Shown: piece after piece, positions 35,952 to 50,490 of the stretch
Numbering within the stretch: the stretch's first letter is position 1
How the letters are laid out: each line of letters opens with the position of its first letter
NCBI GenBank assembly: GCA_016630905.1
Contig: WBMQ01000006.1
Coordinates: 1 to 64,000, forward strand
DNA length: 64,000 nt
Source: Capillidium heterosporum
Taxonomy: Eukaryota > Entomophthoromycota > Entomophthoromycetes > Entomophthorales > Capillidiaceae
Direction of reading: 5' to 3'
Notes under the pieces: generated by a model
Told to the model about the DNA's origin: nothing
Databases searched by the model: none
What the model saw: the letters and a program-made list of their open reading frames with translations, nothing else
Translations under genes and position numbers: made by a program

Positions 35952-36613
35952 ATTACAATAAACCTGTTTTCTATAATAATTCAGCACTTTGACTTTTTTC
36001 TACTTGCATTACAGATGTAACAATATATTTATCAAGCTTTTATTTTGCTTGAATATGTAGCTCATAAATCAAACTACAATGATATGCAACAACTTGGCTA
36101 AGCCGATTTAGATTGAATTACCTATAGTTTTTATTGGTAAGCTATATGAATCCAATGAACAAGAAATTAAATTTAGAATAGTATATGTTTAACTTAATCA
36201 TACTTGCTTTCTGATAAACTAAAAGTATATATATTATTATTAGTTAAAATGATATACATCTAAAATAAATTGCATATACCAATCAGTAGAAAAGTTATAT
36301 GAACTACTAATTTTAATTTAGGATACTATTAAAACAATATCCTATTATCTATAAAGAAACATTATTTTAAATGTGAATTTCACTCCAAAATCCTTGTATA
36401 CTGCAAACTAATCATCCAACTCTGATTATTTCGTTACAAATTAGTAGCATGCTTATACAAATAATAGCAAGCATACTAGTTAAAAGCTACCTAATTTTTA
36501 AATACAACTTTATTTAACCATTAGTTTACTAAAGACTAAATAAGAGTAATTATAAAGAGAACGGGCTTAACATTTTGCTTGGGAATCCATCCAAATCTCA
36601 TATTACATTTGTA
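35952..36613. other. Intergenic between convergent ATG5 and eIF3f
   Basis: About 660 bp, AT-rich, shared 3' region of two convergent genes. Nothing else recognised. Confidence 0.5.
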
Positions 36614-37844
36614 TTAGAGGAGGGATTGGATGTTCTCGGTCAAAGCGAGCTGGGATCGCGTCAAGTTGGCAAGGTATACGACCATGAGGAGGTCCTTGAA
36701 TTTCAAATTTTAGTAAACAAACTCGAAATACGAAATAGCTACCTGGACGTGGGCGTTGAAAGTCTTTTCAAACTGTTCGGGATCGATCTTAGGGACGGTA
36801 GCCAAAGTGTCCATGAGGTACCTTCCGATAACAGGGTTGGCAAGTTCACTTCCGTTCTAAAAATTAAGATATTTGAATTAAATTACGTGAATCTTATAGA
36901 AAGCCGTATAACTTACCAAGACATCTTTTACGTAACTCTGTACGCGAACTAACATAGATTGAACCTGCTTCATGGCCCGAATGAGATTGCTGGCATCAGT
37001 TAATAATGGATGGCGACCGTTCGATTCGCTAGATTCAGGTAAACTTAAGATGTCGACTAAACGTTTTAAACTGTTATTAAAGCTAAAGATTGATGGAATA
37101 GAATTTACGGGCTGATCTTTCGGCACGGTGTAATTGAATTTCACAGTTGATGGGTTTGAATATACAGTTTTCAGGTCTCCCTGAAATTCCTATAAGTGCG
37201 CTATTTGTGGTTAGAAAACTAAATATATATAGAAATACCTAGTGAAGGCTTTGATGCCGAAATCACCACCTTTGAGGGTAGTGTCCATAACCAAGTGGAC
37301 AGCGTTGAAGGGTGCCGTTTCATTCTGGTAGAAATCTTGGATGAGGGAGGAGTAGGGGTTCAAGGTGGTGCCGGTACCGTACCTTTTAAATAATAAAAAC
37401 GTAAACAACAAAAAAAGTTGAAAAACTACCATCCGACGATAACTTCTTGCTTGTTGACCTTGTGATGTAACTCGTACATAGCTCTGTGGTAATCCATATC
37501 GACAGCAACCTACCAGCAAAAGCATAAATTTAAAATAAAGGCCTCTATTCTACCTGGTTCTCCGACTCGGTATGGGAAACTGGGAAGCAAGAACGGATCT
37601 CAATAATGGAGCCATCTTCAGATCGCGTTCCCAATAAAGTACCAATTACGTTGGTCTGTTCATCAGTTCTACGTAAGAAGTGATCTAAAATGGAAAGTAG
37701 GACGGCAGGGTGGACTTTAGCGGCAACTGAAGCTTGGGCCCTGCTTATTGAGAGATTTCCTAACTGAGCAACCGTCCCGTTGATGCTGTTGTATTGGGTA
37801 CCCAAATCTAACTTCAAGGTCTTTTCTATGTTGGCGCTGACCAT
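36614..37844 (-). CDS. EIF3F: Eukaryotic translation initiation factor 3 subunit F
   Basis: An MPN-domain subunit of the eIF3 complex that helps assemble the 40S preinitiation complex. Seven exons on the minus strand: 37844-37554, 37509-37430, 37382-37239, 37200-37109, 37056-36917, 36856-36743, 36694-36614, giving 313 residues. The MPN domain reads KVHPAVLLSILDHFLRR, NVIGTLLGTR, VAVDMDYHRAMYELHHKV, VIVGWYGTG, then SALIGISGRPENCIF. The C-terminal helical part ends ELANPVIGRYLMDTLATVPK and LLMVVYLANLTRSQLAL, which match human eIF3f closely. Frame is kept only if intron 37108-37057 uses the third AG. An in-frame ATG at 38030 would add 62 residues with no family match; I prefer 37844, which gives a normal length. 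Confidence 0.9.
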
Positions 37845-38252
37845 CTTGATATTCTCTTTACTCTGAAAAAGCTGTTCTGGTAGAATAGAAATTGCACTGC
37901 TTTGAAATTTTTTGAAGTGAGTTCTATCCAATGAAAGCAACTCTGGTGAGGTTTGGGTTGAGTTTTGAAGGTCAACAACAGCCAGCTTCACTAACTGATA
38001 AACGGAAACCTTTAACCTCTTTAACATCATGCAATAGGCTGGAATTTAAACTCCGCTATATTTTCAAGTATCGGTTACTGGTTTCCATTGCAACAAAGTT
38101 AGCCTATTCTAAGGTTGACTATGACCTCATACTCCATGCTAAAAATCTGAGATGAAATCCACTAAAAGTAAAGCCAATCTTACGATTTACTAAGCCAAAC
38201 AACTTGAACAACCCGCAACTAGGCAATCCAACCACCTTATCATCGATATACC
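37845..38252. promoter_or_regulatory. Divergent promoter region, eIF3f and YME1
   Basis: About 400 bp separate the preferred eIF3f start (minus) and the YME1 start (plus). Both promoters must lie here. It partly overlaps the optional N-terminal extension of eIF3f (37845-38030). No specific factor site is claimed. Confidence 0.5.
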
Positions 38253-41101
<2,849 letters not shown>

Positions 41102-42600
41102 TACGTACTGTTGTAGTTTGATATATTCTAGCAGTTATTAAGTTTGATAGGGTTATTGAGATGTATTTCAATCCTATATTTGGATTTAATATACTTGTTG
41201 ACACCATTTTCTAACTAACCCAATAAAATTTCATAATGAATTCACTTTTTTAAATAATTTTATCCTTTATTTTTAAGATTTTAGAGATTTTAGTTTAAAG
41301 CTAAATATAATAAAGTTTTGGATTTTAATACTGGTTAATATTAAGCTTTACTTATTTTTATATTAAAATAATATATAACTGTTTATAAGTATACATTTTC
41401 TTAAATTTTGCTTTAAATAATAAGCTTTTAGATTGCTTAGAAATTTTGTTTAAATGCTTTTATAATATTTAAAAGTCTAATTAACATTATAAGTATAGAA
41501 GTTATATTTAAAAACTATACATTTACTATGTTATATCTAAAGTGTTTTATTAATATTAGTAAAAAGAAATAAACTAAATATATTCAATGTTCACTACTTT
41601 ATAAAAAATATTTAAAAATACTTTAAGCTTTTATTAATTTAAAAACAAAAGCTATACAACTATTTTAAGCATATTTAATATTAGTTATAAATATAGTTAA
41701 AAGGCTATTAAAATAAACATGAAAATTTAATAAGTTTTAAAATCTTTTAAGCTAATTATAATTAAGTATTTATATCCAAATCTAATATAATACTGTTTAA
41801 AACTTTTATACTTCTAATTTTACTATTATTAAAATAAAGGAAAGGGATTTTTACTATAATATAAAACTATATATTTAAATATTTATTAAGTTTTAAACTT
41901 TGAAAATTTACTTGATAATCCTAAAATTTAGTTAGTTTTGTATTTAATAATAGGTATTTTAGCTGATTTATCTTGGAAAATTTCATTATATACTAATATT
42001 AAAGCTTAATTTTAGAATGATCTAAGTATTTTTGACTACTTTTAAAAAACTTTACTACTTTGCTCTAGCTATAGTTTAAATAGTTCTTTTAATTTTTAAA
42101 ATGGAATGATCTAAAAAATAACAAATTAGTAAAGCTTAAAAAAAGTAAAAATAGCTTAGAATTGTTATAAAGCTTTTTAAATATTAATCTAGGCCTATAC
42201 TATAGAGTTTTAAATAGTATTTAATATAGGATAATAGAATATTAACTAAAGTTTAATAGATTATAAGTTGGATATAAGCAACTTAAGCCAAGTTTAAAAT
42301 TAATTTCTATACTATAATAAAAGTTTATCTTTATAAATAATATATAGTTTACTTGTTTTTCTAACTTTTTAGTTTGGTTTTCAATTATCTTATTACTAAA
42401 TGTAATGCTATTAATATTTAATTAAATAGTGTAAGTATTTCTAACTATAACTATAAAGCTACTCAAGAAAAATTTTATCAATTAGAGAATAAGCTAGCAA
42501 CTATAGAACTGTATAAATTTCAATTTATAATCTTTACTGACTTTATACTATTGCTTAAATATAAACTAAAAGGTGACAGTATTCCTTACAATATTATAAT
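41102..42600. repeat. AT-rich relic with CpT-biased residual C
   Basis: From about 41,240 the sequence becomes very AT-rich, with C mostly before T and G mostly after A, like the left desert. I cannot align it with family A, B or D, so it is an unidentified saturated relic. The YME1 stop codon lies only about 140 bp before it and the gene shows no such bias. Confidence 0.5.
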
Positions 42601-44238
42601 TAGAGATAGCCTAGTTAAGTACAAGATCAATTTAATTTATACCTATCTCAACCTACACAAAACCCAAAGTATACACTACTGCTGATAAAGGCATAGATCA
42701 ACCAATACAAGTTAAATGAACTTTTCAACATCTTTGACTTATTCTGCCATTTCATGATATTTTTATGTTATATCATTAGGGCATCATTATGCCTAGCTTT
42801 CAAGCCATCTGTTCTAAACACACTTTGTGCTCTTAGGAGAATAGACTCAATAGAGTACATACTGAGATAGCTGCGCCTACAATCAAATGTATAGTGTGTA
42901 GTGACTCAGTAAATCTTTAATAAGCTCCCGTACACTTCAGCTTAAAGCTTCATTTAACTCCCATTTACTAAAACCAACAGTTTTCTACCTATGAGCAGTT
43001 GTTCGGGTGCTTTAGGTTTATATCCATCGAGTTTGACTTTATAAATCAAGTTCTATCCCTCAGGTTTGATGGGCTACTACTTTGAAAGAACTCTGCTCCA
43101 TATCAATGAATGGCTAAATTTTCAAAGTAAGCTTACGTTGCTTATTGCCAGTTCTATTCTGTTCTGCTATTTATTATGTAAAATCACTATATATTCTTCT
43201 ATTTGCAGCATTCTCTAACTCTTCACTCTATTATATATATATTATATTTACATTTGTTTATATTTAAAAACTTATTATAGCTTTACCAACAGTTGTAAAA
43301 ATGTAGAAATGAGCATATTTATGAGAAATTGAACAAAAATGCACACTACAATAAGCAACCTATAAATTCATTCATTATAAGTGCTAATATTTTATCCACT
43401 TCACAAGCTCAACATATAATACCTCCTTCATAACTTTCTAAATATACAAAAGAAGCAATCATAGAATAATTAAGCCAGGTTCAAATACAACTTAGTAGTA
43501 GCCTATCTAAATGGCTGGACATGGACGGTAGAGTAAGTGGAGCTTTGGGATCTAAAGAGACTTTGTACATTTAACTCATCTTTGATATACTGAAGTATCG
43601 ATTCCTCAACCCTATTGCAATTTTAATATTATCAAAACGTAATATGCTTACTATTTTTCTAAATGTTCAACTATAGAAAATTCGATTTTATATAGGATTC
43701 TGCTATAGTAATTGAAACAGCTGAAAGGTTAACCAGTGAGTAATAGATAAAACTTATGTCTAAAAATATTAAAGGAATGGTAGTAGTAAGTAGTAAGTAG
43801 TTTACTTACTTGAGTTTGGACTAGATTGGAATCTCAAAAAGTCCAATTTAAGTTGAGATATTCTATACAATGTTTGGTTTTAGTTTCCTTGAGAGAATGG
43901 TAATTGTTGGATATACAAGTGGTAGTTTTGGGAATACAAATTGAATTTCACTCTTAGTTGAAGTGTTTACCAAATAGATCTTCCCTTTCATCCGTCAATC
44001 ACTTTCCAAACCAACAGTTCTCTTACATCAGACTCAGTTTTGATATCAACTGACTTTTCTAGTTTTCAAAGTCCAACTACTTTTATCCAATAACCTCTTA
44101 ATTCTTTTATCAATCTAGTGAATATGATTCATCCCAATACTTAAACAGCTATGACATGCGACCTAAACTAAAATACTGAAAAGCGTCAAGCTAACATTTC
44201 AGTACCTAAGGTTAAAAGTGGTTAAGCTAAATTAAAGG
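42601..44238. other. Intergenic, nothing recognised
   Basis: About 1.6 kb of sequence with ordinary CpA and CpG content and no supported coding region. It must hold the promoter of the MERIT40 homologue. Confidence 0.5.
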
Positions 44239-45442
44239 ATGACAGCCAGTGTCAACAGCAAAAGTCCCGAAGTTACCGACCTATTGAACAAGGTGGAAGT
44301 GATTCGAACCAACAACTCCAATGTCAAGGGTGAGAATATTGTAAATAGCTTATTTTTTGACACCTTTGGACTTATCTTTTCAAAGGTATTCTTTATCGAC
44401 GTTACAGAAGAAATGTTCGATGTGAACTTAAAACTGAGATTGAAGACGAATACAAATGGTAAATATGAATGTTTTGTTAAACTCATCATCTTTTTAAATG
44501 AACTTAGATAACAGCGATGGACAGCCGGGTATTGCCTAGTAACATTCTTTAAAATAGTAAATGTTTATTCTTAATAGCACCAGGTTCGAAGCCTGTAAGC
44601 TATTAATTTTACGGTTCATCAAGTTCAAGAGGATGTTGTTTTCGGGCCACAAATTTGCGATATATACCTTCAACACTACCAAGTTCTTTAAGGTACTACT
44701 ATTAAAAATAGCATCAGTATCAACGCGCTATACTAACCAGTCTTCAATATAGATAGTCGACCTAACTGACGACTACTTTTCAATCGAAAATGGTTTAAAA
44801 CAGATCAGCTACTACGACGAAGACAGTGACAACGAGCTCTTACAGTTGGAAGATATGCAAAGTTTCAGTACGTTTGTTTTTAAATTCAAGATAAATTTTA
44901 ACAAAAGTAGGTCAAAACTATTTACAGGCAATGTAAGTGCGCTTTGTGTATGTAGGAATTATTGAAGTATTTATACGTCGGAAGTAGGAATAGCCTAGTT
45001 CAAAGCAGTAGTCTGGAAGTAGTTCGAGGAATCGTTATCTACGGTCAATCTGATACGATACCTACAGTAACTTCAGTATGTTTATATATTTATACTTTCT
45101 ACATATAGTCTAATTTCAAATTTCTTTTTAACTATCAAGGTGAATACTGATTTTGACGTTCCAATCTTTACCGATGTTATCTACTTACACAATCCAAGTT
45201 CCCTCAACAACAAATCGCAGGTAACTATATATATTTTCAAGTAAACTTAAAGAGCCCTGGAATTTGACAAATAGGAAGTTTACGATAGCTTGACTAGGTT
45301 AGAGATCGATAACTATCCCTCTTACTTTTTTGAAGTTACAAACCAGTTGCCCAAGTTGGATTTAGCTTTTCGAAATTTGCTGGCCCATCCGCTACATCGT
45401 CCCCATCAGAATTTAATCGAGAGGATTGTCATCAACTTTTAG
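44239..45442 (+). CDS. BABAM1: MERIT40/BABAM1 homologue (BRISC and BRCA1-A complex member 1)
   Basis: In animals and plants MERIT40 is the VWA-like scaffold of the K63-specific deubiquitinase complexes containing BRCC36. Proposed exons: 44239-44458, 44508-44538, 44578-44692, 44753-44867, 44928-44932, 44956-45075, 45140-45220, 45275-45442, total about 284 residues (human 329). Matches: VFFIDVTEEMF corresponds to the human LDLSEEM strand; a helix and GHKFAIYTF follow (human HEFALVVV); then VVRGIVIYG (VVRTILVYS), PIFTDVIYLHN (FFFDVVYIHN) and, decisively, NLLAHPLHRP near the end (human KLLAHPLQRP). The 5-nt exon at 44928-44932 and the following 23-nt intron are needed to keep frame but are unusually small, so this part of the model is doubtful. 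The N terminus is not conserved. Identification rests on several separate matches; no search was run. Confidence 0.8.
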
Positions 45443-46249
45443 ATGGAAAGGGTTGGATGGGCGTTATCAAAGTAAATGGCATGGTTGTTTGAATTTTTAG
45501 ATAAGAAGCAGATTTGGGACGCCTTTTGATTCTCCTTTTTGAGTTTATTTGTTTCCAACTTCTAAGTTTATAGCTATTGAAAGCTTTTCATCGCCTTTAT
45601 TAGCATGTTTTAATAAGCTAGCTTTGAATATACTATCAAACTTCATTACTATAATTATTTTGATCAAAATCAAACCTACTTTTAAACCTTTATTTCATAG
45701 GCTTCACCTACCTTTGACTTATCGAATTAATTCTATTGATTTTGATACTGTCTTCAACTTTCTCCTAAATATTTATTGTATTATACGGCAATTAAGAGCT
45801 GCTTAATGTTGGGTAATCAGGTGAAAAGGGAGGTAGTGATAACCTTGTAACTATGGATCGATCAGAAAGCACCTATTCCTTTTTGTAAGATACACATACT
45901 ATAATATGTCGAAAAATGGAGGAGCAATCTGAGTTTTCAAAGTAGATATTAGTGAACAATCTATAGCATCGTCACCAAATCCATAAAACGAAAGTTTTCT
46001 TTTAATTCGTATGCAAATTGGATTTCTCCAGAGCAGTTGAATTGAAGATATATACATAAACAACATCAGAGGTGGAAGTGAAAAGGATACTGGCCCAGTA
46101 GTTAAATAAATAAGATATATAAGAACCTATAAAAATTTAAATGAATCTTTTATTTCGAAGCTTTATCAACTTTATATATCGAACCAAGCTATATATAAAT
46201 CAAACGATAAATTCATAAATTTTAATTAAACTCCTATACTAATATAAAT
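45443..46249. other. Intergenic between convergent MERIT40 homologue and LTV1
   Basis: About 800 bp without supported genes. One open stretch (45,549-45,806) has no ATG start and no family resemblance. Confidence 0.5.
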
Positions 46250-47882
46250 CTATTCCAACTTAACCGTTCTATAGTTACTTTTGGTACTTTGGGCCTTGCC
46301 CTTGACTTCTTTGAACGCCAGTTTGGTAGTCTTCTTTTCGGCCCTCCTATTCTGCTTCTCCAACTTGATGGCTTCCTTACGCAGCTTCTTCTCCTCTTTA
46401 GTTTCCTTTTTGTTTCTGGGGATACCTTTGTTGACATGATCTTCCTCCTCCTCATCTTGTGAATCGTCGTCGCTTTGAGAGTCCTTGTCGTCGATGACAA
46501 TAGGCTTAGTGAGTTTGGGTAGTTGGGGTTGCTTAGCTTTGGTTTGGACTTTGGGCAATGTGGACAGCTGGATGACTTTGGGGTGGTTGTTGACGTTGGA
46601 GTAAGTAGTCAAGATGGTTTGGCAGTCCCAGTTCAACTCTTTTTCTTCCTCCTCTTCATACTCATCCGATTCAGGGACAGGTTCTTCTTCCTTGTCCATG
46701 ACATTCTCGATAACTTTAGGATTGGAGTTCAATTCCTGTCGAACTAGGTCCAGCTTCTCAACACCATCCCTGCCTTCCATCTTAGGTACGGCTCGCTTAC
46801 CTACCACCTCAAAGTTGTCCAAGAAATCGTCCAGGATCCGGTCGAAATCCTCGCGCAGTTCGACGAGTTCGGGTACCTCATCATATTCCTCTTCATCCGA
46901 CTCCTTGAGGTAGTCAGCTTCGATCTCTTCGAACTGGTCATCAAGCAGTGACAGTCCCTTATTACGAAACATGGCCGAGGAGGTCATAGAGTACTTGGAG
47001 GCTGAGGTTCGGGCGACGCGGGACTTGGTATATCCAGCTTCGTCGTCATCGTCACTACCATAATTCTGCTGGTCCCGTTTGAACTTACGGAATTGGGCTT
47101 CCCATCCGTCATCTTCCTCTTCATCTTCCTCCTCCTCGTCAAATTCGTACTCGTCACCCGATTGATCCAGCTGGTCAAAGAAGTCGTCGATATCGTCTTC
47201 TTGGTAGTCCTGGTCGTCTAAGGCTTCCATAGCATCAATGACATCCTCGGGTAAACCGTGTTGGTTGTACATGTCTGGGACTGGCTGCTGTGCCATCAAC
47301 CCAACTGGAAGCTGCACTTCTGAGGCCAAGGTCTCACTTGGCAGTTGGAAACTTACTGTCTTGGCCGGCTAAAGTAGATGAAAATTAGAGATAGGGTATT
47401 CTTAAAAAGTACCTTTTCTTTAGAAGGGGCATTTATAAATACGGCATCCTTGTTTTCACCCATAGGTTTCATGTGTTGGCTGTAGTCATACCCGTCCAAC
47501 CCAAAGTCCAATCCATACTGGGCAGCGGTTGCTGCCAAACTAAAAGTCGAGATTTAAAGTTTAGCAATTTATAAAACTAAGCTAAATTACTCAATAAGTT
47601 CTTCATCGTCTTTTGTATTTGTATCGGCCTTTGGTTTTAAATCGGAACTAATGTCTTCCTTGAAAGTTACCCTTCGTTCCACCAACGATTTCTTCTTGTT
47701 CTAATTGAGAAAGTTGAGACTATGAACTCTCCAATAGTTACCTTTAAGTTGCCGGAAGCCAAGGTAGGTAAAAGTACTCGAGTAGGTGCTTCACTATCGG
47801 CAATCAAGGGATCCTTCTGGGATCTGTGTACTATCGAGAAGTGCTGGGCGCTCTTCTTATCTATAAATTGTTTCTTGACCAT
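46250..47882 (-). CDS. LTV1: 40S ribosome biogenesis factor LTV1
   Basis: LTV1 binds late pre-40S particles near Rps3/Rps20 and is released on phosphorylation before cytoplasmic maturation. Four exons on the minus strand: 47882-47742, 47700-47591, 47539-47413, 47368-46250, giving 498 residues. The N terminus MVKKQFIDKKSAQHFSIVHR followed by SQKDPLIADSEAPTRVLLPT is the family signature. A second conserved block (AAQYGLDFGLDGYDYSQHMK) follows. The central part is strongly acidic (runs of Asp and Glu at about residues 195-250 and again later), and the C terminus is Lys-rich with RRAEKKTTKLAFKEVK, typical of LTV1. All introns are 41-51 bp with canonical ends and keep frame. Confidence 0.93.
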
Positions 47883-48040
47883 ATTTTTTACAAAAGGAAT
47901 ACAAAGTTTTTTGGAATTTGGGATTTGAACTTTTTATTTTAGAGGATTTCAGTTCTTTTGTCTTTGAGCACAATCTAATTGCTAAAATTCGATCCAAGTC
48001 CCTCAAAGCGTTACTATACTTGATACCTAACTTCAACCGA
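47883..48040. promoter_or_regulatory. Short divergent promoter, LTV1 and TRM10
   Basis: Only 158 bp separate the LTV1 start (minus) and the TRM10 start (plus), so a shared bidirectional promoter is likely. It is rich in T runs on the plus strand. No known ribosome-biogenesis element such as GCGATGAG is visible. Both genes act in translation machinery, so co-expression would make sense, but that is inference. Confidence 0.55.
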
Positions 48041-49228
48041 ATGTCTTCAAGTCCAAATTTGCCTCCAACAACTTGCAACTTGGAAACAAAACCAGCTAAG
48101 GCTTCAGAAGTCCAAGGCAAAGATGAAAGCTATAAAAAGAACCCCAGGTACAAAGAACCTATCGACTACAGTATGAAGCCGGAAGGAGTATCCAAAAGCC
48201 AGTTTAAGAAGCAGAAGAAGATGGAGCTGTTCGAAGCTAACAAAGAGGACTGGCGTAAAAAGAAGAAGGATTTGGCTAAAGCTAGCAAGCAGAGAAAATT
48301 GGAACTTATTGCCAAAGGTAAAGCCATCATATTTTTATTTATTAACTAAATTGTAGGATTAATACCACCTCCCGAACCCAAGTTGAAGTTGCCAATAGTA
48401 CCAACCAACATAAACGTAGTAATAGACATGGATTTTGAAAGTTACATGAACCAGAAGGTACTTGCTTCATAATTCCAATCTTCAAATATATTAACCATAA
48501 ACTATAAAAACAGGAGATAAAGTCAGTTATCCAGCAAGTACGTAGGTGCTACTCCATCAATAGGCAGACTACCCATCCCTTTTTGCTGAATGTCACCTCG
48601 GTCGAAAACAAGATAAAATTGGAGTTGGAGACTCGTGTTCAGGAATACAAAAACTGGAAGGATATTACCATCGTAGAAGAAGACTACTTCAAGGTTTTCG
48701 AAACCAGAAAACAGGACTTGGTTTACTTATCGGCTGACAGTCAAACCACTTTGGAAACATTAGACCCTAAGGATGTCTATGTTATTGGTGGGCTGGTAGA
48801 TAAGAATCGCTACAAGGTGCTTTAGTTTTAGCTTTACTTATTTGCTTACTATTTTATGAAATTTTAGTTATTGACTTATGATCGCGCTACCAGTAAAGGG
48901 ATCCGTACTGCCAAACTACCTATCGGGGAGTATCTAAATCTGGCTACTAGAAAGGTACTAACTGTAAACCATGGTAACATATACATTATCTTTACCACAT
49001 ACTTAATTTTTAAATGCAGTTTATGAGATTATGATAAAGTATATGGAATTGAAGGACTGGAAAGAAGCTTTCTTACAGGTTATCCCTCAGCGTAAATTCA
49101 AAGATAGTAACAATGCATCGGTTGATAATAAAAGCCAAGTTGGGGAGGATGAGGAGGATGAGGAAGATGAGATGGATACGAAGGACGATAAAGAAGAAAT
49201 AGAAAACACGAAAGTAGAACTAAAATAA
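48041..49228 (+). CDS. TRM10: tRNA (guanine-N1-)-methyltransferase TRM10
   Basis: A SPOUT-fold enzyme that uses S-adenosylmethionine to methylate N1 of guanine at tRNA position 9. Five exons (48041-48317, 48357-48457, 48514-48816, 48868-48973, 49020-49228) give 331 residues. A basic N-terminal region (KSQFKKQKKMELFEANKEDW) precedes the catalytic domain. The latter contains VVIDMDFESYMNQKE, INRQTTHPFLLNVTS, DVYVIGGLVDKNRYK, GIRTAKLPIGEYL and RKVLTVNHVYEI followed by DWKEAFLQVIPQRK, all diagnostic of Trm10. The C terminus is acidic. An open reading upstream of 48041 contains no other ATG in a credible position. Its stop lies 11 bp from the stop of the convergent neighbour. Confidence 0.94.
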
Positions 49229-49239
49229 ATAGATTGCCT

Positions 49240-50490
49240 TTATCTAACTTTATTCAGTACAACTTTACCCGGCAAGTAGTTGAAACTTTCTTCCAAGTAT
49301 TTTACCACACTGACAATTGTCTTGACTTCGACTTTGTTATTCAAAAGTAAAATTATACACCTATCTAAACCATTATTCTCCCCTATAGTATCAAACTTCA
49401 GCCGTACTAGCAGAGATATAAACGAGTTTAACTCTCCTTCTCTAATACTATCTTTAAAGTTTATAACGTTGAAGTAGATTAGTAGATCTTCTAGTGGGAT
49501 CGTTCCCTTGGCATTCCACTGCATATATATTTCTTCGATAGCTTCGATGCGTCGATTGATAACCAGTCCTTTTACTAAAACTTTGACCAAGCCACGATCT
49601 ACCTTGTGCAGTTGGTTATTACAACTCTGATAGAACAAGTTGATACCGGAACGCCAATCCCCGGCTCTAAAGCACCCGAACATCAAGTTGCTAAAGATGT
49701 AGATGTTGGGTTGGATATTTTCTTTCAACATAGCTAGGTAGTACCTGTTGGCTCGAACCATTGAATTGTTTTGGACATAGCCTTTTATCATAAGGGAGTA
49801 GATGATCAAATTGGGTTTCATCTGCGTTGTCAAAGTTAACTTTCGAAACAACTTTCGCATCAGTTTGAAGTCGTTACATCGAATACTGAATTGGATCAAG
49901 TAGATAAAGGTGGAGAGATTGGCTACATTGGAGTAGGTGTTGAAAGTTTGCATTATCTTGTTCATGTTAGGCTGGGTACTCAAAGTTAAACTGTAGATAT
50001 ATTGATTGATAAGTTCAATTGGAATTAAATTTGAAGAGATGCTCGATTCGACTTTATGAAAGAGGTCCTCAATAACTTTTATGGTTGTTTCATCTAAAAC
50101 TAGCTGTTCCTTACCATCTTTCCTTTCCTTTGCTTTACCTTTTGAATAGGTGCTGATACTGCTATTGACATTTAAAACCTGACTGGACAAATTCAACTTA
50201 ATAACAACTTGGAAGAGGTTAGTCAGGCTTTTCAAGTTGGGAAAACCTTTGTCGTTGGTACTCAATATGTTGATATCGTATATCTGGTTGATGTTGCTCA
50301 ACTGCTGACTCTCTATTAAAGCAGCTATGGTGGAGGGAAAGTTTTGGTAGACTTCACTATTGGTAACTACTGAGTTTATAGATTTAGGAGCTATTGAAAG
50401 TTTGGGTAGAGCTGCCGGTGGTAACTTGGTAGTTGTTGTGTTGAATCTAAATTGAAATTTGAGGTGGAGGAGGTTGGGCTTTGTTCTCAT
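49240..50490 (-). CDS. PPR-like mitochondrial protein
   Basis: Single exon, 416 residues, ATG at 50490. The first 30 residues are basic and rich in Thr/Phe/Leu without acids until late, like a mitochondrial targeting peptide. The middle shows helix-turn-helix repeats of the pentatricopeptide type, best in MKPNLIIYSLMIKGYVQNN (about residues 225-243) and IQPNIYIFSNLMFGCFRAG (about 260-278), with neighbours in the same spacing. PPR proteins bind organelle RNA and act in its processing or translation. I cannot assign it to a named fungal member. It is intronless, unlike its neighbours. Confidence 0.75.
   Translation of the reverse strand: MRTKPNLLHLKFQFRFNTTTTKLPPAALPKLSIAPKSINSVVTNSEVYQNFPSTIAALIESQQLSNINQIYDINILSTNDKGFPNLKSLTNLFQVVIKLNLSSQVLNVNSSISTYSKGKAKERKDGKEQLVLDETTIKVIEDLFHKVESSISSNLIPIELINQYIYSLTLSTQPNMNKIMQTFNTYSNVANLSTFIYLIQFSIRCNDFKLMRKLFRKLTLTTQMKPNLIIYSLMIKGYVQNNSMVRANRYYLAMLKENIQPNIYIFSNLMFGCFRAGDWRSGINLFYQSCNNQLHKVDRGLVKVLVKGLVINRRIEAIEEIYMQWNAKGTIPLEDLLIYFNVINFKDSIREGELNSFISLLVRLKFDTIGENNGLDRCIILLLNNKVEVKTIVSVVKYLEESFNYLPGKVVLNKVR

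Noticed and set aside
36878-37144. Continuous minus-strand frame through 37,057-37,108 in eIF3f
   Set aside because: The other frame upstream matches eIF3f (SALIGISGRP...), so the overlap is an intron, not coding in this frame.
45549-45806. 85-codon open stretch downstream of the MERIT40 homologue
   Set aside because: TTG start, no intron context, no recognisable motif.
46523-46913. Plus-strand open stretches rich in Ser and Phe
   Set aside because: They are antisense to the acidic region of LTV1, whose repeated GAA/GAT codons remove stops on the other strand.
48041-49228. Prp3-like splicing factor reading of the TRM10 gene
   Set aside because: The Lys-rich N terminus suggested it, but the VYVIGGLVD, RTAKLPIGEY and VLTVNH motifs are specific to Trm10.
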